This document shows positions 30,005-39,367 of a stretch of DNA of 64,000 nt, piece by piece. Numbering within the stretch: the stretch's first letter is position 1; the number at the start of each line of letters is the position of its first letter. The position numbers and the translations under genes were made by a program. Source of the DNA: Pseudosulfitobacter pseudonitzschiae (GTDB lineage Bacteria > Pseudomonadota > Alphaproteobacteria > Rhodobacterales > Rhodobacteraceae); contig NZ_FQVP01000003.1 in NCBI RefSeq assembly GCF_900129395.1, forward strand, positions 186,001 to 250,000, given 5' to 3'. The notes under the pieces are model-generated. The model was not told the DNA's origin. It ran no database searches and was given only the letters and a program-made list of their open reading frames with translations.

Positions 30005-30032
30005 AATATAGAGTACCGGCGGGAATATGCAA
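30005..30032 (-). promoter_or_regulatory. Candidate promoter of the Nudix gene
   Basis: On the minus strand TTGCAT (plus positions 30027-30032) and TATATT (plus 30005-30010) are 16 bases apart. This places transcription start about 30 bases before ATG 29967. Confidence 0.5.
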
Positions 30033-30085
30033 ACTTGACGCTTACAAAGTAACTAATGCGCATGCAAGTTTTTGCCAGTTGCCCA

Positions 30086-30114
30086 TTGCATTTGCATCCG
30101 ACTCCTCGTAAACG
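30086..30114 (+). promoter_or_regulatory. Candidate promoter of rpsJ operon
   Basis: TTGCAT (30086-30091) and TAAACG (30109-30114), 17-base spacer. It would give a leader of about 115 bases before rpsJ. The match is moderate, and other weak matches exist in this 270-bp divergent gap. Confidence 0.4.
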
Positions 30115-30237
30115 GCCCGAGTTCTCTGAAGGGTGCGCCTATGCGTGCCCTTCTTGGTTCTACACAACACGCGAAGAGGGCGGGCGATGAGCGTCCTTCC
30201 TCCAATCCGTTGAAATCCCAAGTCAAGGGATATGCAC

Positions 30238-30555
30238 ATGGCACAAAGCCAAAACATCCGCATTCGCCTCAAGGCGTTTGACTACCGGGTGCTTGATGCT
30301 TCCACACAGGAAATCGTCAACACCGCGAAGCGCACAGGCGCTTCGGTTCGCGGCCCCATTCCGCTGCCGAACAAAATCGAGAAATTCACCGTTCTGCGTG
30401 GCCCCCACGTTGACAAGAAATCCCGTGACCAGTTCGAGATCCGCACGCACAAGCGCCTGCTGGACATCGTTGATCCGACTCCCCAGACCGTGGACGCGCT
30501 GATGAAGCTCGACCTGGCCGCTGGTGTGGACGTCGAGATCAAGCTGCAATCGTAA
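30238..30555 (+). CDS. rpsJ: 30S ribosomal protein S10 (NusE)
   Basis: 105 residues from [26 protein letters not shown] (30224-30229) is 8 bases from ATG 30238, but only 2 from the earlier ATG at 30232, so 30238 is chosen. The [20 protein letters not shown] segment and RTHKRLLDI are typical. S10 is a 30S head protein and, as NusE, pairs with NusB and NusG in antitermination. Confidence 0.98.
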   Translation: MAQSQNIRIRLKAFDYRVLDASTQEIVNTAKRTGASVRGPIPLPNKIEKFTVLRGPHVDKKSRDQFEIRTHKRLLDIVDPTPQTVDALMKLDLAAGVDVEIKLQS

Positions 30556-30573
30556 GCGTAGGAGGGTAATCAT

Positions 30574-31449
30574 ATGTTGCGCTCAGGCGTTATCGCGAAA
30601 AAAGTCGGCATGACCCGGCTGTTCATGGAAGACGGCAAACAGATTCCTGTGACCGTTCTCCAGCTCGACAAACTGCAGGTTGTTGCCCAACGCACACCCG
30701 AGAAAGACGGCTATACAGCTGTTCAGCTCGGCGCGGGCACAGCCAAAGTCAAACGCACAAGCCAGGCGATGCGCGGCCACTTTGCCGCCGCTTCGGTTGA
30801 ACCCAAGCGTAAGGTTGCTGAATTCCGTGTTGACCCCGAGGCCATGCTGGCCGTGGGCGAGGAAATCATCGCCGACCATTACTTTGAAGGTCAGTACGTG
30901 GACGTGGCAGGCACATCCATCGGTAAAGGTTTTGCCGGTGCGATGAAGCGTCACAACTTCGGTGGTCTGCGCGCGTCGCACGGTGTTTCGATCTCGCACC
31001 GTTCGCACGGTTCGACAGGCCAGTGTCAGGATCCCGGCAAGGTTTTCAAAGGCAAGAAAATGGCCGGTCACATGGGCGCTGCCCGTGTCACCACGCAAAA
31101 CCTGCAAGTGATCCGCACAGACAGTGCCCGTGGCCTGATCATGGTCAAAGGCGCCGTTCCCGGCTCCAAAGGTGGCTGGGTGACTGTCAAGGACGCGGTC
31201 AAGAAACCGTTCCCGGAAACAGCAATCCTGCCCGCCGCCCTGCGTTCCGCCGCTGACGAAGCTGCAAAAGCAGCCGAAGAAGCAGCCGCCGCAGCAGCAG
31301 CCGAAGCCGAAGCAGAAGCAAAGCGTCTGGCTGAAGAGCAAGCCGCAGCAGAAGCCGAAGCGCTGAAAGCCGCTGAAGCCGAAATCGCAGCCGAAGGTTC
31401 GGACGCCGACAACTCGGACGCCGACGACAAGAAAGAAGGTGACGCATGA
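30574..31449 (+). CDS. rplC: 50S ribosomal protein L3 with extended acidic-alanine tail
   Basis: 291 residues. The first about 215 form a normal L3: the KKVGMTRLF start, [54 protein letters not shown]. Beyond that comes a tail of about 75 residues made mostly of Ala, Glu and Lys (heptad-like [17 protein letters not shown], then [18 protein letters not shown]). Most bacterial L3 proteins are near 210 residues. The tail is helical or coiled-coil in appearance with a disordered acidic end. Related extended L3 proteins may exist in other Rhodobacterales; that is my recollection, unchecked. The stop overlaps the rplD start (ATGA). Confidence 0.96.
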   Translation: MLRSGVIAKKVGMTRLFMEDGKQIPVTVLQLDKLQVVAQRTPEKDGYTAVQLGAGTAKVKRTSQAMRGHFAAASVEPKRKVAEFRVDPEAMLAVGEEIIADHYFEGQYVDVAGTSIGKGFAGAMKRHNFGGLRASHGVSISHRSHGSTGQCQDPGKVFKGKKMAGHMGAARVTTQNLQVIRTDSARGLIMVKGAVPGSKGGWVTVKDAVKKPFPETAILPAALRSAADEAAKAAEEAAAAAAAEAEAEAKRLAEEQAAAEAEALKAAEAEIAAEGSDADNSDADDKKEGDA

Positions 31450-32063
31450 AATTCGATGTCATCCAAATGGACGGCGGCAAAGCCGGTTCGGTAGAGCTGG
31501 ACGAGGCCCTGTTCGGTCTTGAGCCGCGCGCCGACATCCTGCACCGCGTCGTGCGCTGGCAGCGTAACAACGCCCAGCAAGGCACGCACAAGGTCAAGAC
31601 CCGCTCGGAAACCTCCTATTCGACCAAGAAGATCTATCGCCAAAAAGGCACCGGCGGCGCACGCCACGGTGACCGCAACGCGCCGATCTTCCGCAAAGGT
31701 GGTATCTACAAGGGTCCGACCCCGCGTTCGCACGGCCACGAGCTGACCAAGAAGTTCCGCAAACTGGGCCTGCGTCACGCACTCAGCGCCAAGATGAAAG
31801 CGGGCGAACTGGTCATCATCGACGCGGCAGTCGCTGCTGGCAAAACCGCCGCTCTGGCCAAACAGGTCAAGGACCTGGGCTGGAAACGTACACTGGTTGT
31901 CGACGGGGCTTCGGTCAACGAAGAGTTCCTGATCGCCGCGCGCAACATCGAAGGTCTGGATATCCTGCCGTCGATGGGCGCAAACGTCTATGACATCCTG
32001 AAAAGTGACACGCTCGTGATCACCAAAGCAGGGGTCGAAGCACTGGAGGCCCGTTTGAAATGA
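31446..32063 (+). CDS. rplD: 50S ribosomal protein L4
   Basis: 205 residues, full length. The tunnel loop carries [21 protein letters not shown]4 lines the peptide exit tunnel; in E. coli it also represses the S10 operon through a leader. The start overlaps the rplC stop by four bases and its own end overlaps the rplW start. Confidence 0.98.
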   Translation: MKFDVIQMDGGKAGSVELDEALFGLEPRADILHRVVRWQRNNAQQGTHKVKTRSETSYSTKKIYRQKGTGGARHGDRNAPIFRKGGIYKGPTPRSHGHELTKKFRKLGLRHALSAKMKAGELVIIDAAVAAGKTAALAKQVKDLGWKRTLVVDGASVNEEFLIAARNIEGLDILPSMGANVYDILKSDTLVITKAGVEALEARLK

Positions 32064-32356
32064 GCGCCAAAGCAAACCACTACGACGTGATCCGCAAGCC
32101 GATCATCACCGAGAAAGCAACCATGGCATCCGAAGCCAACGCGGTTGTGTTCGAAGTGGCGATGGACAGCAACAAGCCGATGATCAAAGAGGCCGTCGAG
32201 GCCGTCTTTGGCGTCAAGGTGAAGGCCGTGAACACGTCCATCACCAAAGGCAAGACCAAGCGGTTCCGCGGCCAGCCCGGCCGTCGCAAGGACGTCAAGA
32301 AAGCCTATGTGACCCTCGAAGAGGGCAACACCATCGACGTGTCCTCGGGACTGTAA
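32060..32356 (+). CDS. rplW: 50S ribosomal protein L23
   Basis: 98 residues. The start [20 protein letters not shown] and the loop [20 protein letters not shown] are typical of L23, which surrounds the exit tunnel and docks trigger factor and SRP. It is the last gene before a strong terminator, unlike the usual direct continuation to rplB. Confidence 0.98.
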   Translation: MSAKANHYDVIRKPIITEKATMASEANAVVFEVAMDSNKPMIKEAVEAVFGVKVKAVNTSITKGKTKRFRGQPGRRKDVKKAYVTLEEGNTIDVSSGL

Positions 32357-32376
32357 GTCGTTCGGTATTGATTGGG

Positions 32377-32411
32377 AAAACCCCCGGCTGCGAAAGTGGC
32401 CGGGGGTTTTT
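32377..32411 (+). terminator. Terminator after rplW, inside the S10 cluster
   Basis: A 12-bp stem AAAACCCCCGGC (32377-32388) / GCCGGGGGTTTT (32399-32410) with a 10-base loop, followed by TC. It would split rpsJ-rplCDW from rplB. Confidence 0.9.
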
Positions 32412-32428
32412 CTGTTTTGGCGGTGGTG

Positions 32429-32563
32429 ATGGAGATCGTTCTGGGGGCCTTGATGGACTGGCTGGACCGAAGGCTGGCGCGCCGCGCGCTGCTGAAGTGG
32501 GTGCTGTTGGCGGTTGTCTTCGGTGTCGGGTGCTGGCTGGCCTATCTTGAGTGGTCTGTTTGA
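32429..32563 (+). CDS. Possible small membrane protein between rplW and rplB
   Basis: A 44-residue open frame from ATG 32429 (a GTG lies one codon earlier) begins MEIVLGALMDWLDRRLARR and continues with a strong hydrophobic helix (about residues 21-40, LLKWVLLAVVFGVGCWLAYL). The codon use is compatible with a real gene, but the SD is weak and no homologue is known to me. It follows the rplW terminator, so it would need its own promoter. Confidence 0.35.
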   Translation: MEIVLGALMDWLDRRLARRALLKWVLLAVVFGVGCWLAYLEWSV

Positions 32564-32701
32564 GGACTGCGGGCCGACGATCGTCCGGCGGCTGCGCCTT
32601 GTCCCGGACGGGGAAGGGCGTGCAAACACCCAATCCCCATATTTCCAAGCCTTACCGCTTGACCCCGCTGCCGCGCTCCCCTAAACGACCCCATCGGCAC
32701 C

Positions 32702-32723
32702 AGCCCCGGATTCGTCCGGGGCT
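32702..32723 (+). terminator. Second UUCG hairpin before rplB
   Basis: AGCCCCGGA, TTCG, TCCGGGGCT forms a perfect 9-bp stem, followed by a weak TTGCCTTTG. It may end transcription of the small upstream frame or shape the rplB leader. The remaining gap (about 120 bases to rplB) probably includes the rplB promoter; I see no strong match. Confidence 0.55.
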
Positions 32724-32843
32724 TTGCCTTTGTTCTTGGTCCAGACATTATTCTTGACCTCTGAGCACTCCAAACGGGGACCTTCGGGGCCCTACAACCA
32801 CGGCGACTTCGGTCGCTGACAAGCAAAACGGAAGACAGCAAAC

Positions 32844-33686
32844 ATGGCACTTAAGTCGTATAAGCCGACGACGCCGGGCCAGCGCGGGCTGGTACTGATC
32901 GACCGTTCGGAGCTTTGGAAAGGCCGCCCGGTCAAAGCCCTCACAGAGGGTCTGACCAAGAATGGCGGACGGAACAACACCGGACGGATCACGATGCGCC
33001 GCAAAGGCGGTGGGGCGAAACGCCTCTACCGGATCGTCGATTTCAAGCGTAACAAATTTGACGTGACGGCCACAGTCGTTCGCATCGAATATGACCCCAA
33101 CCGGACCGCGTTCATCGCACTGGTGCAGTACGAGGACGGCGAACAGGCCTATATCCTCGCGCCCCAGCGTCTGGCAGTGGCGGACAAGATCGTGTCGAGC
33201 CAAAAGGCCGACATCAAGCCCGGTAACGCAATGCCCTTCAGCGGCATGCCCATCGGTACAATCGTCCACAACATCGAAATGAAGCCCGGCAAGGGTGGTC
33301 AGATCGCACGTGCCGCAGGCACCTACGCCCAGTTCGTGGGCCGCGATGGTGGCTACGCCCAGATCCGCCTGTCGTCCGGCGAACTGCGTCTGGTGCGTCA
33401 GGAATGCATGGCCACCGTCGGTGCCGTGTCGAACCCCGACAACAGCAACCAGAACTTTGGTAAAGCTGGCCGTATGCGTCACAAGGGCATCCGCCCGTCC
33501 GTACGTGGTGTCGTTATGAACCCGATCGACCACCCCCACGGTGGTGGTGAAGGCCGTACATCGGGTGGTCGTCACCCCGTATCGCCTTGGGGTAAACCCA
33601 CGAAGGGTGCTCGCACCCGCAACAAAAACAAAGCGTCGCAAAAGCTGATCATCCGCTCGCGTCACGCCAAGAAGAAGGGACGCTAA
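32844..33686 (+). CDS. rplB: 50S ribosomal protein L2
   Basis: 280 residues. The start [20 protein letters not shown] and the C-terminal loop [20 protein letters not shown] around the peptidyl-transferase-associated His are normal. L2 is needed for subunit joining. GGAAGACAG precedes the ATG. It opens the block rplB-rpsS-rplV-rpsC-rplP. Confidence 0.98.
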   Translation: MALKSYKPTTPGQRGLVLIDRSELWKGRPVKALTEGLTKNGGRNNTGRITMRRKGGGAKRLYRIVDFKRNKFDVTATVVRIEYDPNRTAFIALVQYEDGEQAYILAPQRLAVADKIVSSQKADIKPGNAMPFSGMPIGTIVHNIEMKPGKGGQIARAAGTYAQFVGRDGGYAQIRLSSGELRLVRQECMATVGAVSNPDNSNQNFGKAGRMRHKGIRPSVRGVVMNPIDHPHGGGEGRTSGGRHPVSPWGKPTKGARTRNKNKASQKLIIRSRHAKKKGR

Positions 33687-33689
33687 TAG

Positions 33690-33968
33690 ATGTCTCGTTC
33701 CGTATGGAAAGGCCCGTTCGTCGACAGCTACGTCCTGAAAAAGGCCGAAGCGTCGCGTGAAGGCGGCCGCAACGAAGTGATCAAGATCTGGTCGCGTCGC
33801 TCCACCATTCTGCCCCAGTTCGTGGGCCTCACATTTGGCGTGTACAACGGCCACAAACATATCCCGGTGAACGTCACCGAAGACATGATTGGCCAGAAGT
33901 TCGGTGAATTCTCCCCGACGCGTACCTATTACGGTCACGCCGCTGACAAGAAGGCGAAACGCAAATGA
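33690..33968 (+). CDS. rpsS: 30S ribosomal protein S19
   Basis: 92 residues: [20 protein letters not shown] at the start, [19 protein letters not shown] and HVPV-type [10 protein letters not shown] later. S19 binds 16S rRNA in the head with S13. It starts 4 bases after rplB and overlaps rplV by four bases. Confidence 0.98.
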   Translation: MSRSVWKGPFVDSYVLKKAEASREGGRNEVIKIWSRRSTILPQFVGLTFGVYNGHKHIPVNVTEDMIGQKFGEFSPTRTYYGHAADKKAKRK

Positions 33969-34345
33969 GCAAGGATAAGAATCCGCGCCGCGTGGCCGAC
34001 AACGAAGCCATGGCAAAAACCCGCATGCTGCGCACCAGCCCTCAGAAGCTGAACCTGGTTGCACAGATGATCCGCGGCAAGAAAGTCGACAAGGCGTTGA
34101 CCGACCTGACGTTCTCGAAGAAACGGATCGCGCAGGACGTGAAGAAATGCCTTCAGTCCGCGATTGCGAACGCTGAAAACAACCACAACCTGGATGTTGA
34201 CGAACTGATCGTCGCAGAAGCGTGGGTTGGCAAGAACCTGACACTGAAACGCGGTCGTCCGCGCGCCCGTGGCCGGTTTGGCAAGATCATGAAGCCGTTT
34301 GCCGAAATCACGATCAAAGTGCGTCAAGTCGAGGAGCAAGCCTGA
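33965..34345 (+). CDS. rplV: 50S ribosomal protein L22
   Basis: 126 residues, with [20 protein letters not shown] and the tunnel hairpin [12 protein letters not shown]22 lines the peptide tunnel. It starts inside the rpsS stop (ATGA) and its TGA overlaps the rpsC ATG (TGATG), so translation is coupled throughout. Confidence 0.98.
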   Translation: MSKDKNPRRVADNEAMAKTRMLRTSPQKLNLVAQMIRGKKVDKALTDLTFSKKRIAQDVKKCLQSAIANAENNHNLDVDELIVAEAWVGKNLTLKRGRPRARGRFGKIMKPFAEITIKVRQVEEQA

Positions 34346-35052
34346 TGGGTAACAAAGTCAATCCGATCGGTATGCGTCTTCAGGTGAACCGCACCTGGGA
34401 CAGCCGCTGGTACGCCGACACCAAGGATTACGGGAACCTTCTGCTGGAAGACCTGAAAATCCGTGATTTCATCAAGGATGAGTGCAAGCAGGCCGGTATC
34501 GCCCGCGTGATCATCGAACGTCCGCACAAAAAGTGCCGCGTGACGATCCACACAGCACGTCCTGGCGTGATCATCGGCAAAAAAGGCGCCGACATCGAAG
34601 TTCTGCGCAAGAAGCTGGCGAACCTGACCGACAGCGAACTGCACCTGAACATCGTTGAAGTGCGCAAGCCGGAACTGGACGCGGCACTGGTTGGCGAAAG
34701 CATCGCACAACAGCTGGAACGCCGGGTGTCTTTCCGTCGTGCCATGAAACGTGCGGTTCAGAACGCCATGCGTATGGGTGCCCTGGGCATCCGCGTGAAC
34801 GTGGCCGGCCGTCTGGGCGGCGCCGAAATCGCGCGGACCGAATGGTACCGTGAAGGCCGCGTGCCTTTGCACACCCTGCGGGCCGACATCGATTACGCAC
34901 ACGTCGAAGCGACAACTGCTTATGGTATCATCGGGATCAAGACCTGGATCTTCAAAGGTGAAATCATGGAGCACGATCCGCAGGCGCGTGACCGTAAAGC
35001 ACAAGAACTCCAGGATGGTCCTGCGCCCCGTGGCGCTGGTGGCCGTCGCTAA
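34345..35052 (+). CDS. rpsC: 30S ribosomal protein S3
   Basis: 235 residues from [20 protein letters not shown]. The KH domain has [13 protein letters not shown]; the C-terminal domain has [29 protein letters not shown] (split here only as a description of one continuous segment). S3 shapes the mRNA entry helicase. The open frame upstream to 34222 is out of register with homology and overlaps rplV. Confidence 0.98.
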   Translation: MGNKVNPIGMRLQVNRTWDSRWYADTKDYGNLLLEDLKIRDFIKDECKQAGIARVIIERPHKKCRVTIHTARPGVIIGKKGADIEVLRKKLANLTDSELHLNIVEVRKPELDAALVGESIAQQLERRVSFRRAMKRAVQNAMRMGALGIRVNVAGRLGGAEIARTEWYREGRVPLHTLRADIDYAHVEATTAYGIIGIKTWIFKGEIMEHDPQARDRKAQELQDGPAPRGAGGRR

Positions 35053-35064
35053 AGGGGAAGAGAG

Positions 35065-35478
35065 ATGCTTCAACCAAAACGCACGAAGTTCCGCAAACAG
35101 TTCAAAGGCTCCATCAAGGGTCTGGCGAAGGGCGGGTCTGACCTGAACTTCGGCACCTATGGTCTGAAAGCCGTTGAGCCCGAGCGGGTCACAGCACGTC
35201 AAATCGAAGCGGCACGCCGCGCGATGACACGTCACATGAAACGCCAGGGCCGTGTCTGGATCCGGATTTTCCCGGACGTTCCCGTCACAGCCAAGCCCAT
35301 CGAAGTTCGTATGGGTAAGGGTAAGGGTTCGGTCGACCGTTGGGCGGCCAAAGTGAAACCCGGCCGTGTGATGTTTGAAATCGACGGCGTCGGCGAAGAC
35401 ATCGCACGCGAGGCCCTGCGCCTGGCCGCGATGAAACTGCCGATCAAAACCCGCGTGGTTGTCCGCGAGGACTGGTAA
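35065..35478 (+). CDS. rplP: 50S ribosomal protein L16
   Basis: 137 residues, full length. Arg82 in [11 protein letters not shown] corresponds to E. coli L16 Arg81, which the oxygenase YcfD hydroxylates. L16 contacts the A-site tRNA elbow. A GGGGAAGAGAG SD precedes the ATG. Unlike in most bacteria rpmC does not follow directly: a terminator and about 2 kb of other genes come between. Confidence 0.98.
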   Translation: MLQPKRTKFRKQFKGSIKGLAKGGSDLNFGTYGLKAVEPERVTARQIEAARRAMTRHMKRQGRVWIRIFPDVPVTAKPIEVRMGKGKGSVDRWAAKVKPGRVMFEIDGVGEDIAREALRLAAMKLPIKTRVVVREDW

Positions 35479-35515
35479 AGATTGCGCCCGAGGGCGCAGT
35501 CAGCCGACAAAGTTA

Positions 35516-35551
35516 AAAAAGCCCCCGTCGCGTGATCGACGGGGGCTTTTT
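35516..35551 (+). terminator. Rho-independent terminator after rplP
   Basis: A-run, GCCCCCGTCG, loop CGTGAT, CGACGGGGGC and five T residues. A smaller TGCGCCC/GGGCGCA hairpin (35482-35497) precedes it. Together they end the rplB-rplP block. Confidence 0.93.
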
Positions 35552-35665
35552 CTATTTCCTGCCCAACCACCACAGCCCTTTGTGGCTATGGTCTGGCCAT
35601 CACATCCAAACCCACTTACCGTGGCGTGCAGACGACGTTCCGCTTCCGACACAAAGGCCACTGCG

Positions 35666-35872
35666 ATGAAACAAGTCCCCAAGCCCACCACCGACGAAGA
35701 CCTGATCCGCGAGTTCCTGAACAAGGGTGGCGCGGTCAAGAAAGGCAAGACCAAGCCCATGCCCGCCGACCTGGGGCTCAGCAACAACCAATGGGGCAAC
35801 AAGTTGACCAAGGAAGAAAAGGCGCTGGTGAAAGAGCAGGAAGAGGCACGCAAGGCTGCGAAGAAGGCCTAA
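35666..35872 (+). CDS. Small conserved basic protein of unknown function
   Basis: 68 residues from MKQVPKPTTDEDLIREFLNK. It is highly charged, with a central KKGKTKPMPADLGLSNNQWG and a C-terminal Lys/Glu/Ala helix (LVKEQEEARKAAKKA). It has no membrane segment. I do not know a characterised family. Charge and location raise a nucleic-acid or ribosome-associated role as a possibility only. The open frame extends upstream to 35459, but that part overlaps the rplP terminator. Confidence 0.65.
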   Translation: MKQVPKPTTDEDLIREFLNKGGAVKKGKTKPMPADLGLSNNQWGNKLTKEEKALVKEQEEARKAAKKA

Positions 35873-35896
35873 GCTTTACGTCTTCCGCGCCGCGTC

Positions 35897-36517
35897 TCAC
35901 TCCCAGCGGTAGTTGAACGACACCGACACCCGCTCGTCCTCGCTCATGTTCATCGGCACCTCGTGGCGCAGCCAGCTTTCCCACAGCAGCACGTCACCGA
36001 CGGCGGGTGCGATATAGATGAACGGCTTCATTTCTTCGCGCACGTCTTTCACGCGGGGCGGGGCGGCCATCATCATCGCGTGGCGGGGGTCTTCGAACTT
36101 GATGGCACTGGCGCCTTCGGGCATGGCGACATAGGTGGTGCCGGACACCACCGAATGCGGGTGGATGTGTCCCGAATGGGTGCCGCCCTCGGGCAGGATG
36201 TTGATCCACAGATCCTCCAGCACCAGCTTGCGCCCGTCCAGATCAAAGCCTGCGTCTTCGGCAAAGGCCATCACGTGCTTATCCAGTGACTTCACCAGAT
36301 CGGCAAAGATCGGGAACCGCCAGGGCAGGTCGGTCAGCGACGCATAGGACGTGTAGCCCGGAAACCCGTTCTCTTCGCACCAGTCCTGTCCGGCCTCGTC
36401 ATCCTCGGCGATGGCATAGCACGAGGCCTCCATCTCGGCCGCGTCGATGGCGGGGCCGTGTTCGGACAACAGGGCGTGGTACAGGCGGGTGACGAACAGC
36501 GATTTGATGTTGGACAT
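35897..36517 (-). CDS. Putative 2OG-Fe(II) oxygenase (TIGR02466-like)
   Basis: 206 residues from MSNIKSLFVTRLYHALLSEH. The core fits the putative 2-oxoglutarate/Fe(II) oxygenase family (TIGR02466-like): THSGHIHPHSVVSGTTYVAM holds the metal-binding His cluster (117-121), the distal His185 lies in WLRHEVPMN, and Arg196 in ERVSVSFNYRW can hold the 2OG carboxylate. The family's substrate is unknown. Residues upstream of 36517 (open to 36679) are not family-like. The gene is 25 bp from the SDR gene and points the same way, so they may be cotranscribed. It lies between rplP and rpmC. Confidence 0.82.
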   Translation of the reverse strand: MSNIKSLFVTRLYHALLSEHGPAIDAAEMEASCYAIAEDDEAGQDWCEENGFPGYTSYASLTDLPWRFPIFADLVKSLDKHVMAFAEDAGFDLDGRKLVLEDLWINILPEGGTHSGHIHPHSVVSGTTYVAMPEGASAIKFEDPRHAMMMAAPPRVKDVREEMKPFIYIAPAVGDVLLWESWLRHEVPMNMSEDERVSVSFNYRWE

Positions 36518-36542
36518 GGGGCAGCTTTCTAAAAGGAACGGA

Positions 36543-37295
36543 TCAGGAGCGCAGGGCAGGCAGGCCGACGCCGGTGCTGTCAAAACCGCCGTCCGAGGCG
36601 ACGACCTGACCGGTGACATAGCTGGCTTTCTCGGAACACAGGAAGGTGATGACCTCGGCAATCTCGTTCTCGGTGCCATAGCGGTTCAGCGGGATTGCAT
36701 CGTGATAGGCGTCGATGATTTCTTGACTGTGCACGGCCATCGCCAGCTTGGTGCGCACTGGGCCGGGGCAGACGCAATTTGCACGGATGCCGTATTCACC
36801 CAGTTCGGCGGCTTGTTGTTTTGTCAGATGGATCACCGCGGCCTTTGACGTGCCATAGGCGACGCGCAGGGTCGAGGCCCGCAGCCCCGAGATCGAGGCG
36901 ATGTTGAGCAATGCGCCGCGTGTTTCCTTCAGCGACGGGATGCAGGCCTGCGAGACCAGGAACACGCCGTCCAGGTTTGTTTCCATCACCCGCCGCCAGC
37001 GGGCAAAGTCGGTGTCCGCGATGGGGCCGAAATCGGCCACGCCCGCATTGTTCACCACAGCGTCGATACGGCCAAAGGTGGCGCGCACCTCCGTGACCAT
37101 CTGGTCTACCTGATCAGGCTGCGACACGTCACAGACGAAAGGCGAGGCTTCGTTGATACCCTTGGCGACGCTGGCCAGCTCATCGCCATCGCGGTCCACC
37201 ATGGCCACGCGCCAGCCCTGTTCGATGAACAGGCGTGTGGTGGCAAGGCCAATGCCGCGTGCGGCTCCGGTGACAAGGGCGGTTTTCTGGGTCAT
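36543..37295 (-). CDS. SDR-family oxidoreductase
   Basis: 250 residues from MTQKTALVTGAARGIGLATT. The NAD(P) motif TGAARGIG, VNNAGV, Ser in ASISG, and the catalytic YGTSK are present, and the C-terminus has the FLCSEKASYVTGQVVASDGG segment of classical short-chain dehydrogenases. An Asp after strand beta-2 (AMVDRD) points to NAD(H) rather than NADP(H). The substrate is unknown. An alternative ATG at 37319 adds eight residues; no strong SD supports either. It probably heads a two-gene unit with the oxygenase. Confidence 0.88.
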   Translation of the reverse strand: MTQKTALVTGAARGIGLATTRLFIEQGWRVAMVDRDGDELASVAKGINEASPFVCDVSQPDQVDQMVTEVRATFGRIDAVVNNAGVADFGPIADTDFARWRRVMETNLDGVFLVSQACIPSLKETRGALLNIASISGLRASTLRVAYGTSKAAVIHLTKQQAAELGEYGIRANCVCPGPVRTKLAMAVHSQEIIDAYHDAIPLNRYGTENEIAEVITFLCSEKASYVTGQVVASDGGFDSTGVGLPALRS

Positions 37296-37522
37296 GGCAG
37301 TCTCACTGGTTGCATTCATTCCCGATGCGATACCAGTTTGCCCCCTGTAGAGGCAATCGCCCGCAGGCCGCGCAAAGGTCCGGTTTTTCAATCCGGATCA
37401 GTCCATGGCACAGAGGGCAAAACCGCCCGACGCCCCGCGCGGTCCAACATTCCCCGTCCTATCCTCTAAAGGGGTTGCCATGCGGGGCCATCCCGCGTAT
37501 TGGCACCTTTCATCATGAACTC

Positions 37523-37560
37523 CACCAGAATCATGGTCACCCCTCAGGGGCCTACTGGTG
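37523..37560 (+). promoter_or_regulatory. Leader hairpin upstream of rpmC
   Basis: CACCAG (37523-37528) pairs with CTGGTG (37555-37560), enclosing a CCC/GGG inner stem (37541-37550). It ends just before the rpmC SD AAAGG. It may be a ribosomal-protein leader controlling the new rpmC-led block. A clear promoter in the 260-bp gap was not found. Confidence 0.4.
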
Positions 37561-37579
37561 ATGTTGAAAGGAAAATGGG

Positions 37580-37786
37580 ATGAACGCCCAAGAACTGCGC
37601 GACATGACGCCGGACCAGCTGCGCGACAAGCTGGCCGAGCTGAAAAAAGAAAGCTTCAACCTGCGTTTTCAGCAGGCCACAGGCCAACTGGAAAACCCTG
37701 CTCAGATCCGCACCGCACGCCGCAACGCCGCGCGTGTGAAAACGATCCTGAACCAAAAAGCTGCAACCGCAGCCACAGCTGAATAA
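37580..37786 (+). CDS. rpmC: 50S ribosomal protein L29
   Basis: 68 residues, [20 protein letters not shown] with [20 protein letters not shown], the typical two-helix L29. It begins the spc-like block; in most genomes it directly follows rplP. Confidence 0.97.
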   Translation: MNAQELRDMTPDQLRDKLAELKKESFNLRFQQATGQLENPAQIRTARRNAARVKTILNQKAATAATAE

Positions 37787-37797
37787 GGACGGCCGAC

Positions 37798-38037
37798 ATG
37801 CCCAAGCGTATCCTGCAAGGCGTCGTGACCTCCGACGCAAACGAACAAACCATTACCGTGTCCGTCGAGCGCCGCTTTACGCACCCGGTTCTGAAAAAGA
37901 CCATTCGTAAGTCCAAGAAATACCGGGCGCACGATGAACAGAATGCCTTCAAGGTCGGTGACACAGTCCGCATTATCGAATGTGCGCCGCGCTCGAAGAC
38001 AAAACGCTGGGAAGTGTACGCAGGCGCTGACGCCTGA
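37798..38037 (+). CDS. rpsQ: 30S ribosomal protein S17
   Basis: 79 residues: [20 protein letters not shown], an OB-fold with the [11 protein letters not shown] loop and [11 protein letters not shown]. It binds 16S rRNA early in assembly. It starts 11 bases after rpmC. Confidence 0.97.
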   Translation: MPKRILQGVVTSDANEQTITVSVERRFTHPVLKKTIRKSKKYRAHDEQNAFKVGDTVRIIECAPRSKTKRWEVYAGADA

Positions 38038-38110
38038 ACCACGCTCTCAACATTAATCGAAACCCTGGGGACAAGGCACGCATCGCCCCCCAAAGGTCGG
38101 GAGAAACCAA

Positions 38111-38479
38111 ATGATCCAGATGCAAACCAACCTGGATGTTGCTGACAACAGCGGCGCGCGCCGTGTTCAGTGCATCAAGGTGCTGGGTGGTTCCAAGCGT
38201 AAATACGCATCCGTCGGCGACATCATTGTCGTGTCGGTCAAGGAAGCCATCCCGCGCGGCCGTGTGAAAAAAGGGGACGTCCGCAAGGCCGTCGTCGTCC
38301 GCACCGCCAAGGAAGTTCGTCGTGAAGATGGCACCGCCATCCGCTTCGACCGCAACGCCGCCGTTATCCTGAACAACAACAACGAGCCCGTAGGTACACG
38401 TATCTTTGGCCCGGTTGTTCGTGAACTGCGCGCCAAGAACTTCATGAAAATCATCTCGCTGGCTCCGGAGGTGCTCTGA
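38111..38479 (+). CDS. rplN: 50S ribosomal protein L14
   Basis: 122 residues: [40 protein letters not shown] and [14 protein letters not shown]14 forms part of the intersubunit bridge. Its TGA overlaps the ATG of rplX (TGATG). Confidence 0.98.
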   Translation: MIQMQTNLDVADNSGARRVQCIKVLGGSKRKYASVGDIIVVSVKEAIPRGRVKKGDVRKAVVVRTAKEVRREDGTAIRFDRNAAVILNNNNEPVGTRIFGPVVRELRAKNFMKIISLAPEVL

Positions 38480-38784
38480 TGGCTGCGAAGCTTAAAAAAG
38501 GCGACAAGGTCGTCATGCTCACCGGCAAGGACAAGGGCAAGCAGGGCACAATCGCCTCTGTTGACCCCAAGTCGAACAAGGCTGTCGTTGACGGTCTGAA
38601 CATTGCCATCCGCGCCACACGCCAAAGCCAGACCAGCCAGGGCGGCCGCATCCCCAAGGCGATGCCGGTTGACCTGAGCAACATCGCTCTGGTGGACGCA
38701 AAGGGCAATCCCACCCGCGTGGGCTTCAAGGTTGAAGGCGACAAGAAAGTCCGCTTTGCCAAGACAACAGGGGACGTGATCTAA
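38479..38784 (+). CDS. rplX: 50S ribosomal protein L24
   Basis: 101 residues with the KOW motif [21 protein letters not shown]24 is an assembly initiator near the tunnel exit. Its stop overlaps the start of rplE. Confidence 0.97.
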   Translation: MAAKLKKGDKVVMLTGKDKGKQGTIASVDPKSNKAVVDGLNIAIRATRQSQTSQGGRIPKAMPVDLSNIALVDAKGNPTRVGFKVEGDKKVRFAKTTGDVI

Positions 38785-39347
38785 TGCTTGACGATGCAAA
38801 ATACACACCCCGTCTGAAAGAGCAGTACCGCGACACCGTGCGTGCGGCCCTGAAAGAAGAGTTCGGCTACAAGAACGAGATGCAAATCCCGCGTCTGGAC
38901 AAGATCGTCCTGAACATCGGTTGTGGTGCAGAAGCTGTCCGTGACAGCAAGAAAGCCAAATCCGCCCAGGAAGACCTGACCGCGATCGCCGGCCAGAAGG
39001 CATTGACCACAGTTGCCAAGAAATCCATCGCGGGTTTCCGGGTGCGTGAAGACATGCCCTTGGGTGCCAAAGTCACCCTGCGTGGCGACCGCATGTACGA
39101 ATTCCTCGATCGTCTGATCACAATTGCAATGCCCCGTATCCGCGACTTCCGCGGCGTATCGGGCAAATCTTTCGACGGCCGCGGCAACTATGCCATGGGC
39201 ATGAAAGAGCACATCGTGTTCCCTGAAATCAACTTCGACAAAGTTGACGAAACCTGGGGCATGGACATCGTGATCGCCACGACGGCGAAAACCGACGCAG
39301 AAGCCAAGGCGCTGTTGAAAGCTTTCAACATGCCCTTCAATTCGTAA
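38784..39347 (+). CDS. rplE: 50S ribosomal protein L5
   Basis: 187 residues with [40 protein letters not shown] and [18 protein letters not shown]5 binds 5S rRNA and contacts the P-site tRNA. It is translationally coupled to rplX. Confidence 0.98.
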   Translation: MLDDAKYTPRLKEQYRDTVRAALKEEFGYKNEMQIPRLDKIVLNIGCGAEAVRDSKKAKSAQEDLTAIAGQKALTTVAKKSIAGFRVREDMPLGAKVTLRGDRMYEFLDRLITIAMPRIRDFRGVSGKSFDGRGNYAMGMKEHIVFPEINFDKVDETWGMDIVIATTAKTDAEAKALLKAFNMPFNS

Positions 39348-39367
39348 GCGCGGGAAGGATTAGAGAT

